Below, in pieces: positions 25,846-34,350 of a stretch of 64,000 nt of DNA; position 1 is the first letter of the stretch; the number at the start of each line of letters is the position of its first letter. The stretch is taken from assembly GCF_011927835.1 (NCBI RefSeq), contig NZ_JAATJH010000001.1, forward strand, positions 124,001-188,000, given 5' to 3'. A program made the position numbers and the translations under genes. A model generated the notes under the pieces. It was not told the DNA's origin. It ran no database searches and worked only from the letters and a program-made list of their open reading frames with translations. The DNA comes from Neolewinella antarctica (GTDB lineage: Bacteria; Bacteroidota; Bacteroidia; Chitinophagales; Saprospiraceae).

Positions 25846-26163
25846 ATGGCCACCGTGGGCTACGTCTGTGGAGTCGATGTTCTTTTCGTCTTTGGAATCG
25901 TTCTCGGTCCCCCGAGGATCATCTTTAGCGCGATCGGTATGAAAAGATCACGCGTCGACGGTGCGCCCCTCAGAGGTTTGGTAATAGCCGGATTCGTTTG
26001 CGGCATCATAGCCACCATCGGTGCGGCCATCATCATCGCTGCTATTCAACTCACTCATACGGCGTTATCGTTAGATTCGATGGAACGGGGGCTTAGGCCA
26101 CTCAGCAATCGCCCCCTTTGCTATTATTCAATCCTTTGGTTACCGCGCATAGCTGGACTGTAA
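25846..26163 (+). CDS. Small DUF4190-like membrane protein, possibly a remnant
   Basis: A 105-residue reading from ATG 25846, preceded by a purine-rich gagggaggtgg at 25834-25844. Two hydrophobic segments (about 5-30 and 45-69) flank a basic loop (MKRSRVDGAP). The phrases GIVLGPPRIIFSAIGMKRSR and GLVIAGFVCGIIATIGAAII are typical of DUF4190-type proteins. The C-terminal third (after about residue 75) looks non-homologous and may be a frameshifted or new tail. A longer reading from 25762 merely runs through the transposase remnant in another frame. Confidence 0.5.
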   Translation: MATVGYVCGVDVLFVFGIVLGPPRIIFSAIGMKRSRVDGAPLRGLVIAGFVCGIIATIGAAIIIAAIQLTHTALSLDSMERGLRPLSNRPLCYYSILWLPRIAGL

Positions 26164-26294
26164 CCAAAATAGCAAAATATGAGATGAATCCTTTGCCGTA
26201 GCTAGCTACCTGTATTTCGGACAATCTCTAGTCGAATCTGATTCAGCACTGTTTGCTGCTACTAGCTAACAGAAATGCGGTTCGAAATTATTTG
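26164..26294. other. Intergenic spacer left of the MITE
   Basis: AT-rich sequence with no gene. It contains a 12-bp perfect palindrome gtagctagctac near 26196-26207 but nothing else I can name. Confidence 0.5.
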
Positions 26295-26304
26295 ATGGAC
26301 TAAC

Positions 26305-26485
26305 TAGGGCAAACGCATCAAACTGCGTAAGCTGCGTTTTTGATTGACGATTCTTGATATACGATATTCGATTAGCTTCGCTGCTACCTTCGGCGGTTAG
26401 CTACCGCACGTGCCAGCTCACTGCGTTCGTTCCGCACAATTATCAATAATTTGGTGATGCTAATTATTTTGATGCGTTTGCCCTA
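26305..26485. mobile_element. 181-bp MITE with perfect terminal inverted repeats and target duplication
   Basis: The left end tagggcaaacgcatcaaa (26305-26322) and right end tttgatgcgtttgcccta (26468-26485) are perfect 18-bp inverted repeats. The flanking decamer atggactaac occurs at 26295-26304 and again at 26486-26495, a 10-bp target-site duplication. No open reading frame is inside. This is the structure of a non-autonomous element moved by a transposase encoded elsewhere. I cannot assign the parent IS family. Confidence 0.9.
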
Positions 26486-26567
26486 ATGGACTAACGCGCA
26501 GGTGATGTCTCCGGGGCATCCTTCAGTCTATGAAGTTGTCAACCATGAGGTCAGAATGGCACCCTGC

Positions 26568-27908
26568 TCAAAACCGGCCCACGTAAGTCTCCGGTCGGAT
26601 TTGCTTCAACTCCTCTTTAATCGCGGCTGATACGTTCAGTTCGTCGATAAACGCGTGTAGAACACCTTCCGAAAATTCCGTCCGCCCCCGGGTAAGTTCC
26701 TTTAGGGCTTCGTAAGGCTTAGGGTAACCCTCCCGGCGCAGAATATTCTGGATGGCCTCGGCGGTCACGATCCAGTTCGCCTCCAGGTCCTGGGCGAGTT
26801 TAGCTTCGTTTAGCAGCAGTTTACTGAACCCTTTATCGATTGCCTTAACGGCCAGCAGCAAGTGCGCGAGGGGCAAACCAACGTTACGCAGCACGGTCGA
26901 GTCCGTCAAATCACGCTGCAAGCGGCTGATGGGCAACTTATCGGCCAGGTGCGTGAACAGCGCCCGGGCGATGCCCAGATTACCCTCCGCATTTTCGAAG
27001 TCGATGGGGTTGACCTTGTGCGGCATCGCCGAGCTGCCAATCTCACCGGCGACGGTCCGCTGGCGGAAGTACTCCATGGAGATGTACTGCCAGACGTCCC
27101 GACAAAGGTCGATCAGGATGGTGCTGATCCGGTTGAGGGCGTGGAACAGCGCGGCCAGATTATCGTAGTGATCGATCTGGGTGGTGGGGTAGGAGCGGTT
27201 GAGCTGGAGGTTGTTGCTGACGAAGTCACTCGCGAAGCCGTGCCAGTCGTAATCCGGGAAGGTGGCGTAGTGGGCGTTCATGTTGCCGGTGGCGCCGCCA
27301 AATTTTGCGGGGATCGGCACCTCCAAAAGCTGGCGCAGCTGCTCGCGCAGCCGGTGCGTCCAGACGCTGAACTCTTTACCGAGTAGGGTGGGGGAGGCGG
27401 GCTGGCCGTGCGTCTTGGCGAGCATGGGGATCTCGGCCCAGTCGATCGCGTGGTGGTCGATCTGGCTAATGAGGTTCTCCAGGGCCGGGTACATTACCTC
27501 GTCCAGCGCATCCTTCAGGGAAAGTGGGATGGCCGTATTGTTAATGTCCTGGCTCGTCAGGCCGAAGTGGACGAACTCTACGACTTCGCCCATCCCCGCC
27601 TCCGTCAGTTTTTCTTTCACGAAATACTCGACCGCCTTCACGTCGTGGTTGGTCACCCGCTCGGTGGCCTTGATGGATTCGGCGTCGGCTTCGCTAAATT
27701 TGGTCACAATGTCGCTCAGGCCGTTCACTTGTGCTTTCGTCAACGCTTGGAGTTGCGGCAGCCCCAACCGGTACAAAGCTTGCAGGTAGTGGACTTCCAC
27801 CAGGACGCGATACTTGATCAGCGCGTATTCACTGAAGTACTCGCTGAGTTCTTTGGTTTTGGAAGCGTAGCGCCCGTCGATGGGGCCGATTGCGCGGAGT
27901 GCGGACAT
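26568..27908 (-). CDS. purB: Adenylosuccinate lyase PurB
   Basis: A 446-residue fumarase-superfamily enzyme acting twice in purine synthesis (SAICAR to AICAR; adenylosuccinate to AMP). The N-terminus ALRAIGPIDGRYASKTKELS and segments TNHDVKAVEYFV, FGLTSQDINNTA, LAKTHGQPASPT and the flexible signature GSSAMPHKVNPIDFENAEGN (about 290-310) are all present. It is the long (E. coli-type) form. It stands alone between the MITE and the sialate esterase gene. On the minus strand about 35 bp upstream there is taccttcg, one mismatch from a -7 box. Confidence 0.96.
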   Translation of the reverse strand: MSALRAIGPIDGRYASKTKELSEYFSEYALIKYRVLVEVHYLQALYRLGLPQLQALTKAQVNGLSDIVTKFSEADAESIKATERVTNHDVKAVEYFVKEKLTEAGMGEVVEFVHFGLTSQDINNTAIPLSLKDALDEVMYPALENLISQIDHHAIDWAEIPMLAKTHGQPASPTLLGKEFSVWTHRLREQLRQLLEVPIPAKFGGATGNMNAHYATFPDYDWHGFASDFVSNNLQLNRSYPTTQIDHYDNLAALFHALNRISTILIDLCRDVWQYISMEYFRQRTVAGEIGSSAMPHKVNPIDFENAEGNLGIARALFTHLADKLPISRLQRDLTDSTVLRNVGLPLAHLLLAVKAIDKGFSKLLLNEAKLAQDLEANWIVTAEAIQNILRREGYPKPYEALKELTRGRTEFSEGVLHAFIDELNVSAAIKEELKQIRPETYVGRF

Positions 27909-28018
27909 GGGTGATTGTTGGGCGATCGATAAAACTTCCGACGAAGGTAGTTAACGTCCGGTGCTAAGGATTAGCTTTACTTCCGCCAACAACAAAAGAG
28001 TAACCTAAGTAATTTGCC

Positions 28019-29956
28019 GTGCGCTGCCAACTGATTTTGCTATTAACGGTAACCCTCTGCACCGGCGTCCGCGCCCAGGGCCTCACTTTCTTCGAATCCT
28101 TTACCGACCACGCAGTCTTACAGCGCGCAGTTGCCCACCCAATCTGGGGCTGGGGTAAACCGGGAAAAACGGTCAGCCTGACTTTTCGTGGCGTGAAGCA
28201 ACGAACGAAAGCCGACGTAAATGGCCGTTGGGAATTCAAACTGCCCACCCAGGAAGCCGGCGGGCCCCATACCCTGTCCGTCACGAGCGGCCGGGAGCGT
28301 ACCTCCGTCGACGACGTGTACTTTGGGGACGTGTATTTAATTTCCGGCCAGTCCAACATGGGTTGGCACCTCGAGCAGTCGGACCTGACCGGAGAACGCG
28401 CCCGCGCCATCGGTGATCCGCTCATCAGAGAATTAAGCCTACCCCACAGCCACGCGAACGAACCGAAGGAGCACCTGACCACAACGGATGGCTGGCGCAC
28501 GGGCGACGCCGGGACGATCGGGAAATTCAGCGGCGTCGGCGCCTACTACGCCCACTACTTACGCCAGGAAGTTGACGTGCCCATCGGCCTGCTAAACTCC
28601 AGCTGGGGCGGCAGCCGCATCGAGCCGTGGATGAGCCCCGCGGCACTGGGTGCGGAAACCCCGGACGAGGTTGACGAATTGATCGCGGCCGTGAGTTCCG
28701 TCGGGGGCCCGGGGATGGAGAACTTCCGAAAAAACTTCCCCGGCCGAGAACTTCCGTCCGACGACGTAGGTGAAGAGATGGGCTGGCTCAAGGCAGATCA
28801 CGACGCCTCCGCCTGGCCCATAATGAACCTGCCGACTTTCTGGGAAGCAGCGGGCTACCCCGCCATCGACGGCACCTTTTATTTTCGCAAATCCTTCACG
28901 CTTACCACGGAGCAGGCTGTGGGTGGCGCGACCGTCCATCTGGGGGCGATCGATGACGGTGATTTTACCTACGTGAATGACCAACTGGTCGGCAGCATTC
29001 CCCAGGGTCATCTGGAGAAACGTGTCTACGTAATCGAGCCCGGCGTACTGAAGGCTGGTGACGACATTATCACCATCCGCGTCGTGGATACCGGCGGCGG
29101 CGGTGGCTTCAGCGCTTCCCCGCCGGAAATGTATCTGGAAACCGCCACCGGCAGGGTATCTCTGGCGGGAGAGTATCGCTACAATATCGGTAGCATCAGC
29201 GTCGACCATAAACCAAATCAAATCCCCACCATCCTGTACAACTCCATGATCGCGCCGCTGGGGAACATGCCGCTGGCCGGGGTCCTGTGGTACCAGGGTG
29301 AGAGCAACGCCAGTGAGGGCGATAACGTCAAGTACGCCGGACAAATGCGGGCGCTGATCCGTCAGTGGCGCGAGCAGTTTAGTAATCCCGGTACACTGCC
29401 CTTTTACTGGGTGCAACTGGCCAATTTCAAAGACGCCGTAGCGACACCCGACGAACCCGGTTGGGCCGTCCTACGGGAGAGCCAAACCCAGGCGTTGGCC
29501 GAACCGCTGACCGGGATGGCCGTCATCACCGATATTGGGGAAGCTGATGACATCCACCCAAAGAATAAGTGGGAAGTCGGGCGGCGCCTTTCCTTATTCG
29601 CGTTGCGGGATGTCTACGGGAAGGACGTCGTGGCGGATAGCCCCCAGCTAGTTACCGCCGAGGCGAAGTCGGATGACCCCGCCCGGGTCGACCTAACTTT
29701 TGATCACCTGGACGGAGGATTGCGGGTCGTTAGTGATGACCGGTACGGGTACGTTAAAGGCTTCACGGTGCTGGACGGGGTGGGCGAGTGGAAGTTTGCT
29801 CAGGCAGTTCTTGTCGACGGGAACAAGATAGCGATTTTCGGTGCCCCCGGAAAATCCATCACCCGCGTTCGCTACAACTGGGCGAACAATCCCGACGGGA
29901 ATCTTTTCAGTAAGCACGGCCTGCCGGTGAACGGCTTCGACGTAGAAATTAGATGA
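28019..29956 (+). CDS. Secreted sialate O-acetylesterase (SGNH/DUF303-type)
   Basis: A 645-residue exported protein. GTG at 28019 is the earliest possible start because an in-frame TAA lies at 28010-28012. The signal peptide ends GVRAQ. The N-terminal part has AVLQRAVAHPIWGWGKPGKTV (a beta-sandwich typical of the family), then the SGNH block with the nucleophile in VYLISGQSNMGWHL and later GLLNSSWGGSRIEPWMS. A jelly-roll insert (about 280-390) separates this from GVLWYQGESNAS and the catalytic-triad end DIGEADDIHPKNKWEVGRRL. It removes O-acetyl groups from sialic acids or other glycans outside the cell or in the periplasm. No other glycan-utilisation genes are beside it. Confidence 0.92.
   Translation: MRCQLILLLTVTLCTGVRAQGLTFFESFTDHAVLQRAVAHPIWGWGKPGKTVSLTFRGVKQRTKADVNGRWEFKLPTQEAGGPHTLSVTSGRERTSVDDVYFGDVYLISGQSNMGWHLEQSDLTGERARAIGDPLIRELSLPHSHANEPKEHLTTTDGWRTGDAGTIGKFSGVGAYYAHYLRQEVDVPIGLLNSSWGGSRIEPWMSPAALGAETPDEVDELIAAVSSVGGPGMENFRKNFPGRELPSDDVGEEMGWLKADHDASAWPIMNLPTFWEAAGYPAIDGTFYFRKSFTLTTEQAVGGATVHLGAIDDGDFTYVNDQLVGSIPQGHLEKRVYVIEPGVLKAGDDIITIRVVDTGGGGGFSASPPEMYLETATGRVSLAGEYRYNIGSISVDHKPNQIPTILYNSMIAPLGNMPLAGVLWYQGESNASEGDNVKYAGQMRALIRQWREQFSNPGTLPFYWVQLANFKDAVATPDEPGWAVLRESQTQALAEPLTGMAVITDIGEADDIHPKNKWEVGRRLSLFALRDVYGKDVVADSPQLVTAEAKSDDPARVDLTFDHLDGGLRVVSDDRYGYVKGFTVLDGVGEWKFAQAVLVDGNKIAIFGAPGKSITRVRYNWANNPDGNLFSKHGLPVNGFDVEIR
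28059..28076 (-). repeat. GC-rich repeat copy in the esterase signal-peptide region
   Basis: The plus strand gcaccggcgtccgcgccc matches the inverted repeat form at 17 of 18 positions. It encodes part of the signal peptide (TGVRAQ). Because it is coding, chance resemblance is possible. Confidence 0.4.
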
Positions 29957-29975
29957 ATACACCCCCGACCCATCC

Positions 29976-30959
29976 ATGAAAGCACTAATCTATAACGAGC
30001 ACGGCGGCCCCGAAAAGTTGATCAAAACGGAGGTCCCCGATCCGGTAATCGCGGCCGACGAGGTGCTGGTGGCCGTCGTGGCCACTTCCGTGAACCGGGC
30101 GGACTTGCTGCAACTCCGTGGCCGCTACCCCGGTTACGAGCGGACGGGTTCTATCCTGGGGCTGGACCTTTCCGGCACCGTGATCGAGGTGGGGAGCGAG
30201 GTTAGCGATTTGGAGGTCGGTGACCCCGTGTGCGCCCTCGTCGACGGGGGCGGTTACGCCCAACTGGCGGCCGTGCCCGCGGCAATGTGCCTGAAGCTAC
30301 CGGCAAATATGTCTTTCACGAAAGCCGCCGCCCTGCCGGAGGTGTTCACGGTCGCATATCAGTGTTTCGACTGGCTGGCCCAGTTAACGGCCGGGCAATC
30401 CGTCCTGATTCACGCGGGCGCTAGTGGCGTCGGTACGGCGATGGTGCAGTACGCAAAGCAAAAGGGAGCCCGCGTATTCGTGACCGCCAGCGCCCCGAAG
30501 CACGCCCAACTTTACGACCTCGGCGCGGAGGTCTGCATCGACTATAAGTCCGAGGAATTTGACGAGATCGTCATGAGCCACACCGGCGGTAAGGGGGTGG
30601 ACGTGCTCGTAGACTTCATCGGAGGGCCCTACTCAAAACAGAATATCAACACCATTGCCGTGGACGGCACCGGAATTATGCTGAGCCAAATGGGGGGCAG
30701 GTACGCGGAGGAATACGACATGAGTCCGATTCTCATGAAACGCCTGACCATCGTCGGGTCCACGTTGCGCAATCGTTCCGATGAGTACAAGCGTAAGCTG
30801 ACCGCTGACCTCCGTACGCACGCCTGGCCGCTTTTTGGGGAAGGAAAATTATTCGCGCTGGTCGATACCATTTTTGACTGGGACGACGCTCGCTCGGCGC
30901 TGGAGTACATGGAGTCGAACGCCAACGTTGGTAAAATCGTCATCACCATTGGCGATTAA
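29976..30959 (+). CDS. NAD(P)H:quinone oxidoreductase, zinc-free MDR family (PIG3-like)
   Basis: A 327-residue medium-chain reductase. The N-terminal GroES-like domain reads MKALIYNEHGGPEKLIKTEVPDP and SVNRADLLQLRGRYPG; the Rossmann domain has VLIHAGASGVGTAMVQYAKQKGA (dinucleotide site, about 145-165) and GKGVDVLVDFIGGPYS. The zinc ligands of alcohol dehydrogenases are absent. Such PIG3-type enzymes reduce quinones with NADPH. It follows the esterase gene after 19 bp and may be co-transcribed, though no functional link is apparent. Confidence 0.9.
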   Translation: MKALIYNEHGGPEKLIKTEVPDPVIAADEVLVAVVATSVNRADLLQLRGRYPGYERTGSILGLDLSGTVIEVGSEVSDLEVGDPVCALVDGGGYAQLAAVPAAMCLKLPANMSFTKAAALPEVFTVAYQCFDWLAQLTAGQSVLIHAGASGVGTAMVQYAKQKGARVFVTASAPKHAQLYDLGAEVCIDYKSEEFDEIVMSHTGGKGVDVLVDFIGGPYSKQNINTIAVDGTGIMLSQMGGRYAEEYDMSPILMKRLTIVGSTLRNRSDEYKRKLTADLRTHAWPLFGEGKLFALVDTIFDWDDARSALEYMESNANVGKIVITIGD

Positions 30960-30996
30960 GGAGAGTATCAGTGCTATTGGGTGAATCAACACAAAT

Positions 30997-31014
30997 AGGC
31001 GCAGTCGCGGGTGC
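30997..31014 (+). repeat. Interspersed GC-rich repeat copy between the oxidoreductase and lipB
   Basis: aggcgcagtcgcgggtgc matches 15 of 18 positions of the repeat. It lies in the 140-bp gap, 38 bp after the oxidoreductase stop codon. Confidence 0.5.
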
Positions 31015-31099
31015 ATAGAAATTCGTTGGGGAGCAGTGTTTCGCAGGAGTGAACTATGTGCCGTAAATCAAAATCTACGCCCGAGCTGTTATCACGCCA

Positions 31100-31864
31100 A
31101 TGCCACTAAACCCCATCCCACAAGTCCGCTTTGAAGACCTGGGCGTCCTGGACTACAAAATAGCCTGGGATACGCAAACTGAGCGCCATGCCGTCATCGT
31201 AGCCCGCAAGCGGAGCAACCGTCAGCAGGCTAAGGACGGGCATGCGGTCCTGCCCCAGGTGCACGAACTTCTCTTCGTCGAACACCCTCCGGTCTATACG
31301 CTCGGGAAATCTGGTTCGGCCGATCATCTTTTACTCGACGAGGAAGCCCTCGCGGCCCAGGGATTTACTTTCTACAAGATCAACCGCGGCGGTGACATCA
31401 CCTACCACGGCCCCGGCCAACTGGTGGCTTATCCACTCTTCGACCTGGAAGAATTTTTTACCGACGTACACCGCTACGTACGTGCGCTCGAAGAAGTCGT
31501 CATTCGGACCTGCGCCGAGTATGGCATTAGCGCCGAAAGGGACGAGGGCTTTACCGGTGTGTGGTTACCCGGCGATGCGGCCCGGCGACAACCCCGCCGG
31601 AAAATATGTGCAATCGGGGTGCACCTTTCGCGGTGGACGACGCTCCACGGCTTTGCTTTCAACGTGCGACCGAACATGACCCACTTCGGAAACATCGTCC
31701 CGTGCGGCATCGCGGATGATGGGCGTTCCGTCACGAGTCTCAGCATTGAAGTTGGCCGACCCGTGGATGTGGCGGAGGTCAAGCCCATCGTGCGCAGACA
31801 TTTTCGGGATGTATTTCAGTTTGACTGGACGGTAGACGCCAAAACTCACCCGCCGGGCATCTAA
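31100..31864 (+). CDS. lipB: Octanoyl-ACP:protein N-octanoyltransferase LipB
   Basis: A 254-residue LipB with the family blocks EHPPVYTLGKSG, NRGGDITYHGPGQLVAYP, KICAIGVHLSRW (catalytic Lys) and FGNIVPCGI (acyl-thioester Cys). It transfers the octanoyl group from ACP to the lipoyl domains of 2-oxoacid dehydrogenases and the glycine cleavage H protein. lipA is not nearby. The ECF sigma gene begins 25 bp downstream on the same strand. Confidence 0.95.
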   Translation: MPLNPIPQVRFEDLGVLDYKIAWDTQTERHAVIVARKRSNRQQAKDGHAVLPQVHELLFVEHPPVYTLGKSGSADHLLLDEEALAAQGFTFYKINRGGDITYHGPGQLVAYPLFDLEEFFTDVHRYVRALEEVVIRTCAEYGISAERDEGFTGVWLPGDAARRQPRRKICAIGVHLSRWTTLHGFAFNVRPNMTHFGNIVPCGIADDGRSVTSLSIEVGRPVDVAEVKPIVRRHFRDVFQFDWTVDAKTHPPGI

Positions 31865-31888
31865 GGGGCAACCGCAGACAATAAGGGA

Positions 31889-32440
31889 ATGAGCGAAAGA
31901 GAACTGATCGATGGGTGTAGAGCTGGTGACCGCCGCTGCCAGCGGTCCGTTTACGATCGGTACGGCCCCGTAATGATGGGCGTCGCGCGCCGCTACACCG
32001 CGCGGGATGCGGATGCGGAGGACGTGCTGGTCACGGCCTTCTTCAAAGTCTTCGACAAAATTTCTACGTTCACCGACAGCGGTAGTTTTGAAGGGTGGGT
32101 TCGCCGGATCGTCGTCAACGAAGCGTTGATGCTGCTCCGCAAGAACCATGCGCTTAAGCAAGCTTCCGAGATCGCTGACGTAAACCCCCAGTATTTTTCC
32201 ACGCCGGCCGTTGCGAATTCCCGCCTCTCCGAAGCGGACATCATGGAGCAGCTCGATCGGATGCCACCCGGCTACCGCGCCGTCTTCAACCTGTACGTGA
32301 TCGAAGGTTACAAACACCGGGAGATCGCCGACCTGATGGACATCAGCATCAACACGAGCAAAAGCCAGCTCATCCTGGCCAAGAAGCGCATGCGGGAGCA
32401 ACTCACGAAACTGGGCTACAGCCCCAACCTAAAAGATTAA
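31889..32440 (+). CDS. ECF-type RNA polymerase sigma factor
   Basis: A 183-residue sigma-70 family protein of the extracytoplasmic type. Region 2 (about 8-78) includes GDRRCQRSVYDRYGPVMMGV and DAEDVLVTAFFKVFDKI; region 4 (about 110-175) includes LDRMPPGYRAVFNLYVIEGY, KHREIADLMDISINTSKSQL and a terminal basic helix. It would direct RNA polymerase to a small regulon. The next gene starts 4 bp downstream and encodes a single-helix membrane protein that fits an anti-sigma role. Confidence 0.9.
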   Translation: MSERELIDGCRAGDRRCQRSVYDRYGPVMMGVARRYTARDADAEDVLVTAFFKVFDKISTFTDSGSFEGWVRRIVVNEALMLLRKNHALKQASEIADVNPQYFSTPAVANSRLSEADIMEQLDRMPPGYRAVFNLYVIEGYKHREIADLMDISINTSKSQLILAKKRMREQLTKLGYSPNLKD

Positions 32441-32444
32441 CGCC

Positions 32445-32873
32445 ATGGGACAATTTGATCCTTTCGATAACGAATTTCGTCAACGGGCCAATTCGATTCG
32501 CCGTACGCCGTCGCCCCGCGCCTGGAACCAACTGGAGCACCGGCTGGATCGCAAAGGCCGCACCGCAACGCAGCGCTTCATCGGTCTGCGACCCTGGATG
32601 ATCGCGGCCCTCTTGCTCCTAATCGCCGGTACGGTGGGCATTTCACTGCTGACGAACCGCCCCGTTAGTCCACTGGCGCAGCGTTCGCAGTCCGTTGAAG
32701 ACCTGAACAGCGCTTTTTCTCCGTCGGATAACTTCGACGTGGACGCCTTCCGGACCCGGCTTCAAACCACTGAACCCGGCACCCCCGATCCCGATAGCTA
32801 TCGGGATCGGGACCGCGCCAACACCCCCGCTGAATTCCGTGACCTGACCGTCGCCGAAAAGTACCGTTCGTAA
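32445..32873 (+). CDS. Single-pass membrane protein, putative anti-sigma partner
   Basis: A 142-residue protein. A cytoplasmic N-terminal region rich in Arg (about 1-46; RTPSPRAWNQLEHRLDRK) is followed by one membrane helix (about 51-69) and a Ser/Asp-rich external part. The PRAWNQLEHRL phrase is common in Bacteroidota proteins encoded next to ECF sigma factors. I infer an anti-sigma role from position; there is no zinc-binding ZAS motif. Codons for DPDSYRDRDR carry the 28-bp palindrome described separately. Confidence 0.7.
   Translation: MGQFDPFDNEFRQRANSIRRTPSPRAWNQLEHRLDRKGRTATQRFIGLRPWMIAALLLLIAGTVGISLLTNRPVSPLAQRSQSVEDLNSAFSPSDNFDVDAFRTRLQTTEPGTPDPDSYRDRDRANTPAEFRDLTVAEKYRS
32784..32811. 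repeat. 28-bp perfect palindrome within a coding sequence
   Basis: Two 14-nt arms (cccgatcccgatag at 32784-32797 and its exact reverse complement at 32798-32811) meet with no spacer. The palindrome is read as DPDSYRDRD within the putative anti-sigma protein. Its core cgatagctatcg resembles self-complementary repeats seen in some Bacteroidota genomes. Confidence 0.85.
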
Positions 32874-32934
32874 ACGCGGAAACGCTTTGTTAAACTCTGC
32901 GCAAACCTTTGCCGCCCGGGGAGGGTACTAAGAG

Positions 32935-34341
32935 ATGATGATAAAATCGATCCTCGTACTGGTGGCCCTGTTGCTCGTCTCGCCCGGAATATGCGCCCAA
33001 GCGGACGAATACTCCCGCCAAGTGTCCGTCATTCAGTCCATGATCGACGACGGGAACTACCGCGCCGCCGTCGGTCAGGCGCGCGGATTAGTCACCAGTT
33101 CCCGCCAGGCGCAGCTACCCAAGGTGGAAGCCGAAGCGCTACTTTTGCTGGGCCAAGCACTGGCCGCCGACCCCGCCGCCCGGCTGAAGGAAAAAACCCA
33201 GGGTGCTACTTACCTGAAGGAGGCCGCTCAGTTGTTCCGTACGCAGCGGAACGCCACGATGCTGGATTCGGTAGGCACCATCTTACGGGTACTCACCGGC
33301 ACCGCCGACACTGAGCTGCCCAGCGTGGACAAGCGGCGCAAGAACCGGCGGGCCAGGCTCCGCGACCTACCGTCCTCGGACAGCATCGACGAAAGCGCGT
33401 TAAATGCTATAGTATCACTGCAGGAGCGGGAGATCATGTCCCTCAACGACAGTCAGTTACGACAAATGGTCGTCCTGGAACAAAAGGACCGCTTGCTGGA
33501 CGACTACGCCTTTCGCGCGCTGGAAGACAGCATGCAGTTGATCCGGCAGGAGCAAGAACTGTACTTACAGGAAATGAGATCCGAGAAAGAAGCACAGCGG
33601 CGGAATTTCTTTATTCTCCTGATTGTCGCATTAATCGCACTGGCGGGCCTACTCTACGCGCGGTTCCACGCCAGCCGCAAGCACGAGGAGCGGTTGCAGG
33701 AACAAAACAACGTCATCGAGCTCGAGCGCCAGCGGTCCGACGAACTGCTGCTAAATATTCTTCCGGCCCCCATCGCGGAAGAACTCAAGCTGAACGGCAA
33801 GGCGAATACCAGGCGTTACGATTCGGTCACGGTCATGTTTGCCGACTTTAAAGGATTCAGTTCACTGGCCAAGACCGTCTCCCCGGAGCAGCTCATCGCC
33901 ATGCTCGACGAAGCTTTTCAGGCGCTCGATCGCATCGTAGAAAAATACGGCATCGAAAAAATTAAAACAATTGGTGATGCCTACATGTGCGCCGGTGGCT
34001 TACCCATCGAGTCCGACGACCACGCGGAGCGCGCCGTGAAGGCCGCCCTGGCCATCCAGGAGTATCTGAAAACTAATCCAAACTTCTCCGCCCGCATCGG
34101 TATTCACTCCGGGCCCGTTGTCGCCGGGGTCGTTGGGTTACACAAGTTTGTCTACGACATCTGGGGCGACACGGTCAACCAGGCGTCGCGCCTGGAAACG
34201 GCCGGCAAAGCGGGTAAAGTAGCCATTTCGGAGTCGACCCGCGCGCTACTACCGGGCTCCATCGTTACCGAGCCAGCCGGCACCTTCGATGCCAAAAATA
34301 TTGGGATGATGAAACGGTATTTCGTAATTCCGCCGGAGTAA
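32935..34341 (+). CDS. Class III adenylate cyclase with periplasmic helical sensor region
   Basis: A 468-residue protein. A signal peptide (about 1-22, ending GICAQ) is followed by TPR-like helices (about 24-130), a coiled coil (about 155-222), a membrane helix (about 224-243), a further cytoplasmic coiled coil, and a C-terminal cyclase domain (about 296-465). Catalytic features seen are VMFADFKGFS (metal Asp), EKIKTIGDAYMCAGG (adenine-selecting Lys), and YDIWGDTVNQASRLE (adenine-selecting Asp, then Asn and Arg of the active site). The Lys/Asp pair predicts ATP as substrate, giving cAMP. It lies 61 bp after the sigma-factor pair. What it senses is unknown. Confidence 0.9.
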   Translation: MMIKSILVLVALLLVSPGICAQADEYSRQVSVIQSMIDDGNYRAAVGQARGLVTSSRQAQLPKVEAEALLLLGQALAADPAARLKEKTQGATYLKEAAQLFRTQRNATMLDSVGTILRVLTGTADTELPSVDKRRKNRRARLRDLPSSDSIDESALNAIVSLQEREIMSLNDSQLRQMVVLEQKDRLLDDYAFRALEDSMQLIRQEQELYLQEMRSEKEAQRRNFFILLIVALIALAGLLYARFHASRKHEERLQEQNNVIELERQRSDELLLNILPAPIAEELKLNGKANTRRYDSVTVMFADFKGFSSLAKTVSPEQLIAMLDEAFQALDRIVEKYGIEKIKTIGDAYMCAGGLPIESDDHAERAVKAALAIQEYLKTNPNFSARIGIHSGPVVAGVVGLHKFVYDIWGDTVNQASRLETAGKAGKVAISESTRALLPGSIVTEPAGTFDAKNIGMMKRYFVIPPE

Positions 34342-34350
34342 CGGGGTTCG

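Noticed and set aside
31565-32401. Long minus-strand reading frame (278 codons) across lipB and the sigma gene
   Set aside because: Both plus-strand genes have clear catalytic or DNA-binding motifs; this is the GC-driven shadow.
15621-34341. Complete Pycsar anti-phage system (DUF5706 protein plus cyclase)
   Set aside because: The cyclase at 33-34 kb is 16 kb away, has ATP-selecting residues and an export signal, and a Pycsar pair would be adjacent.
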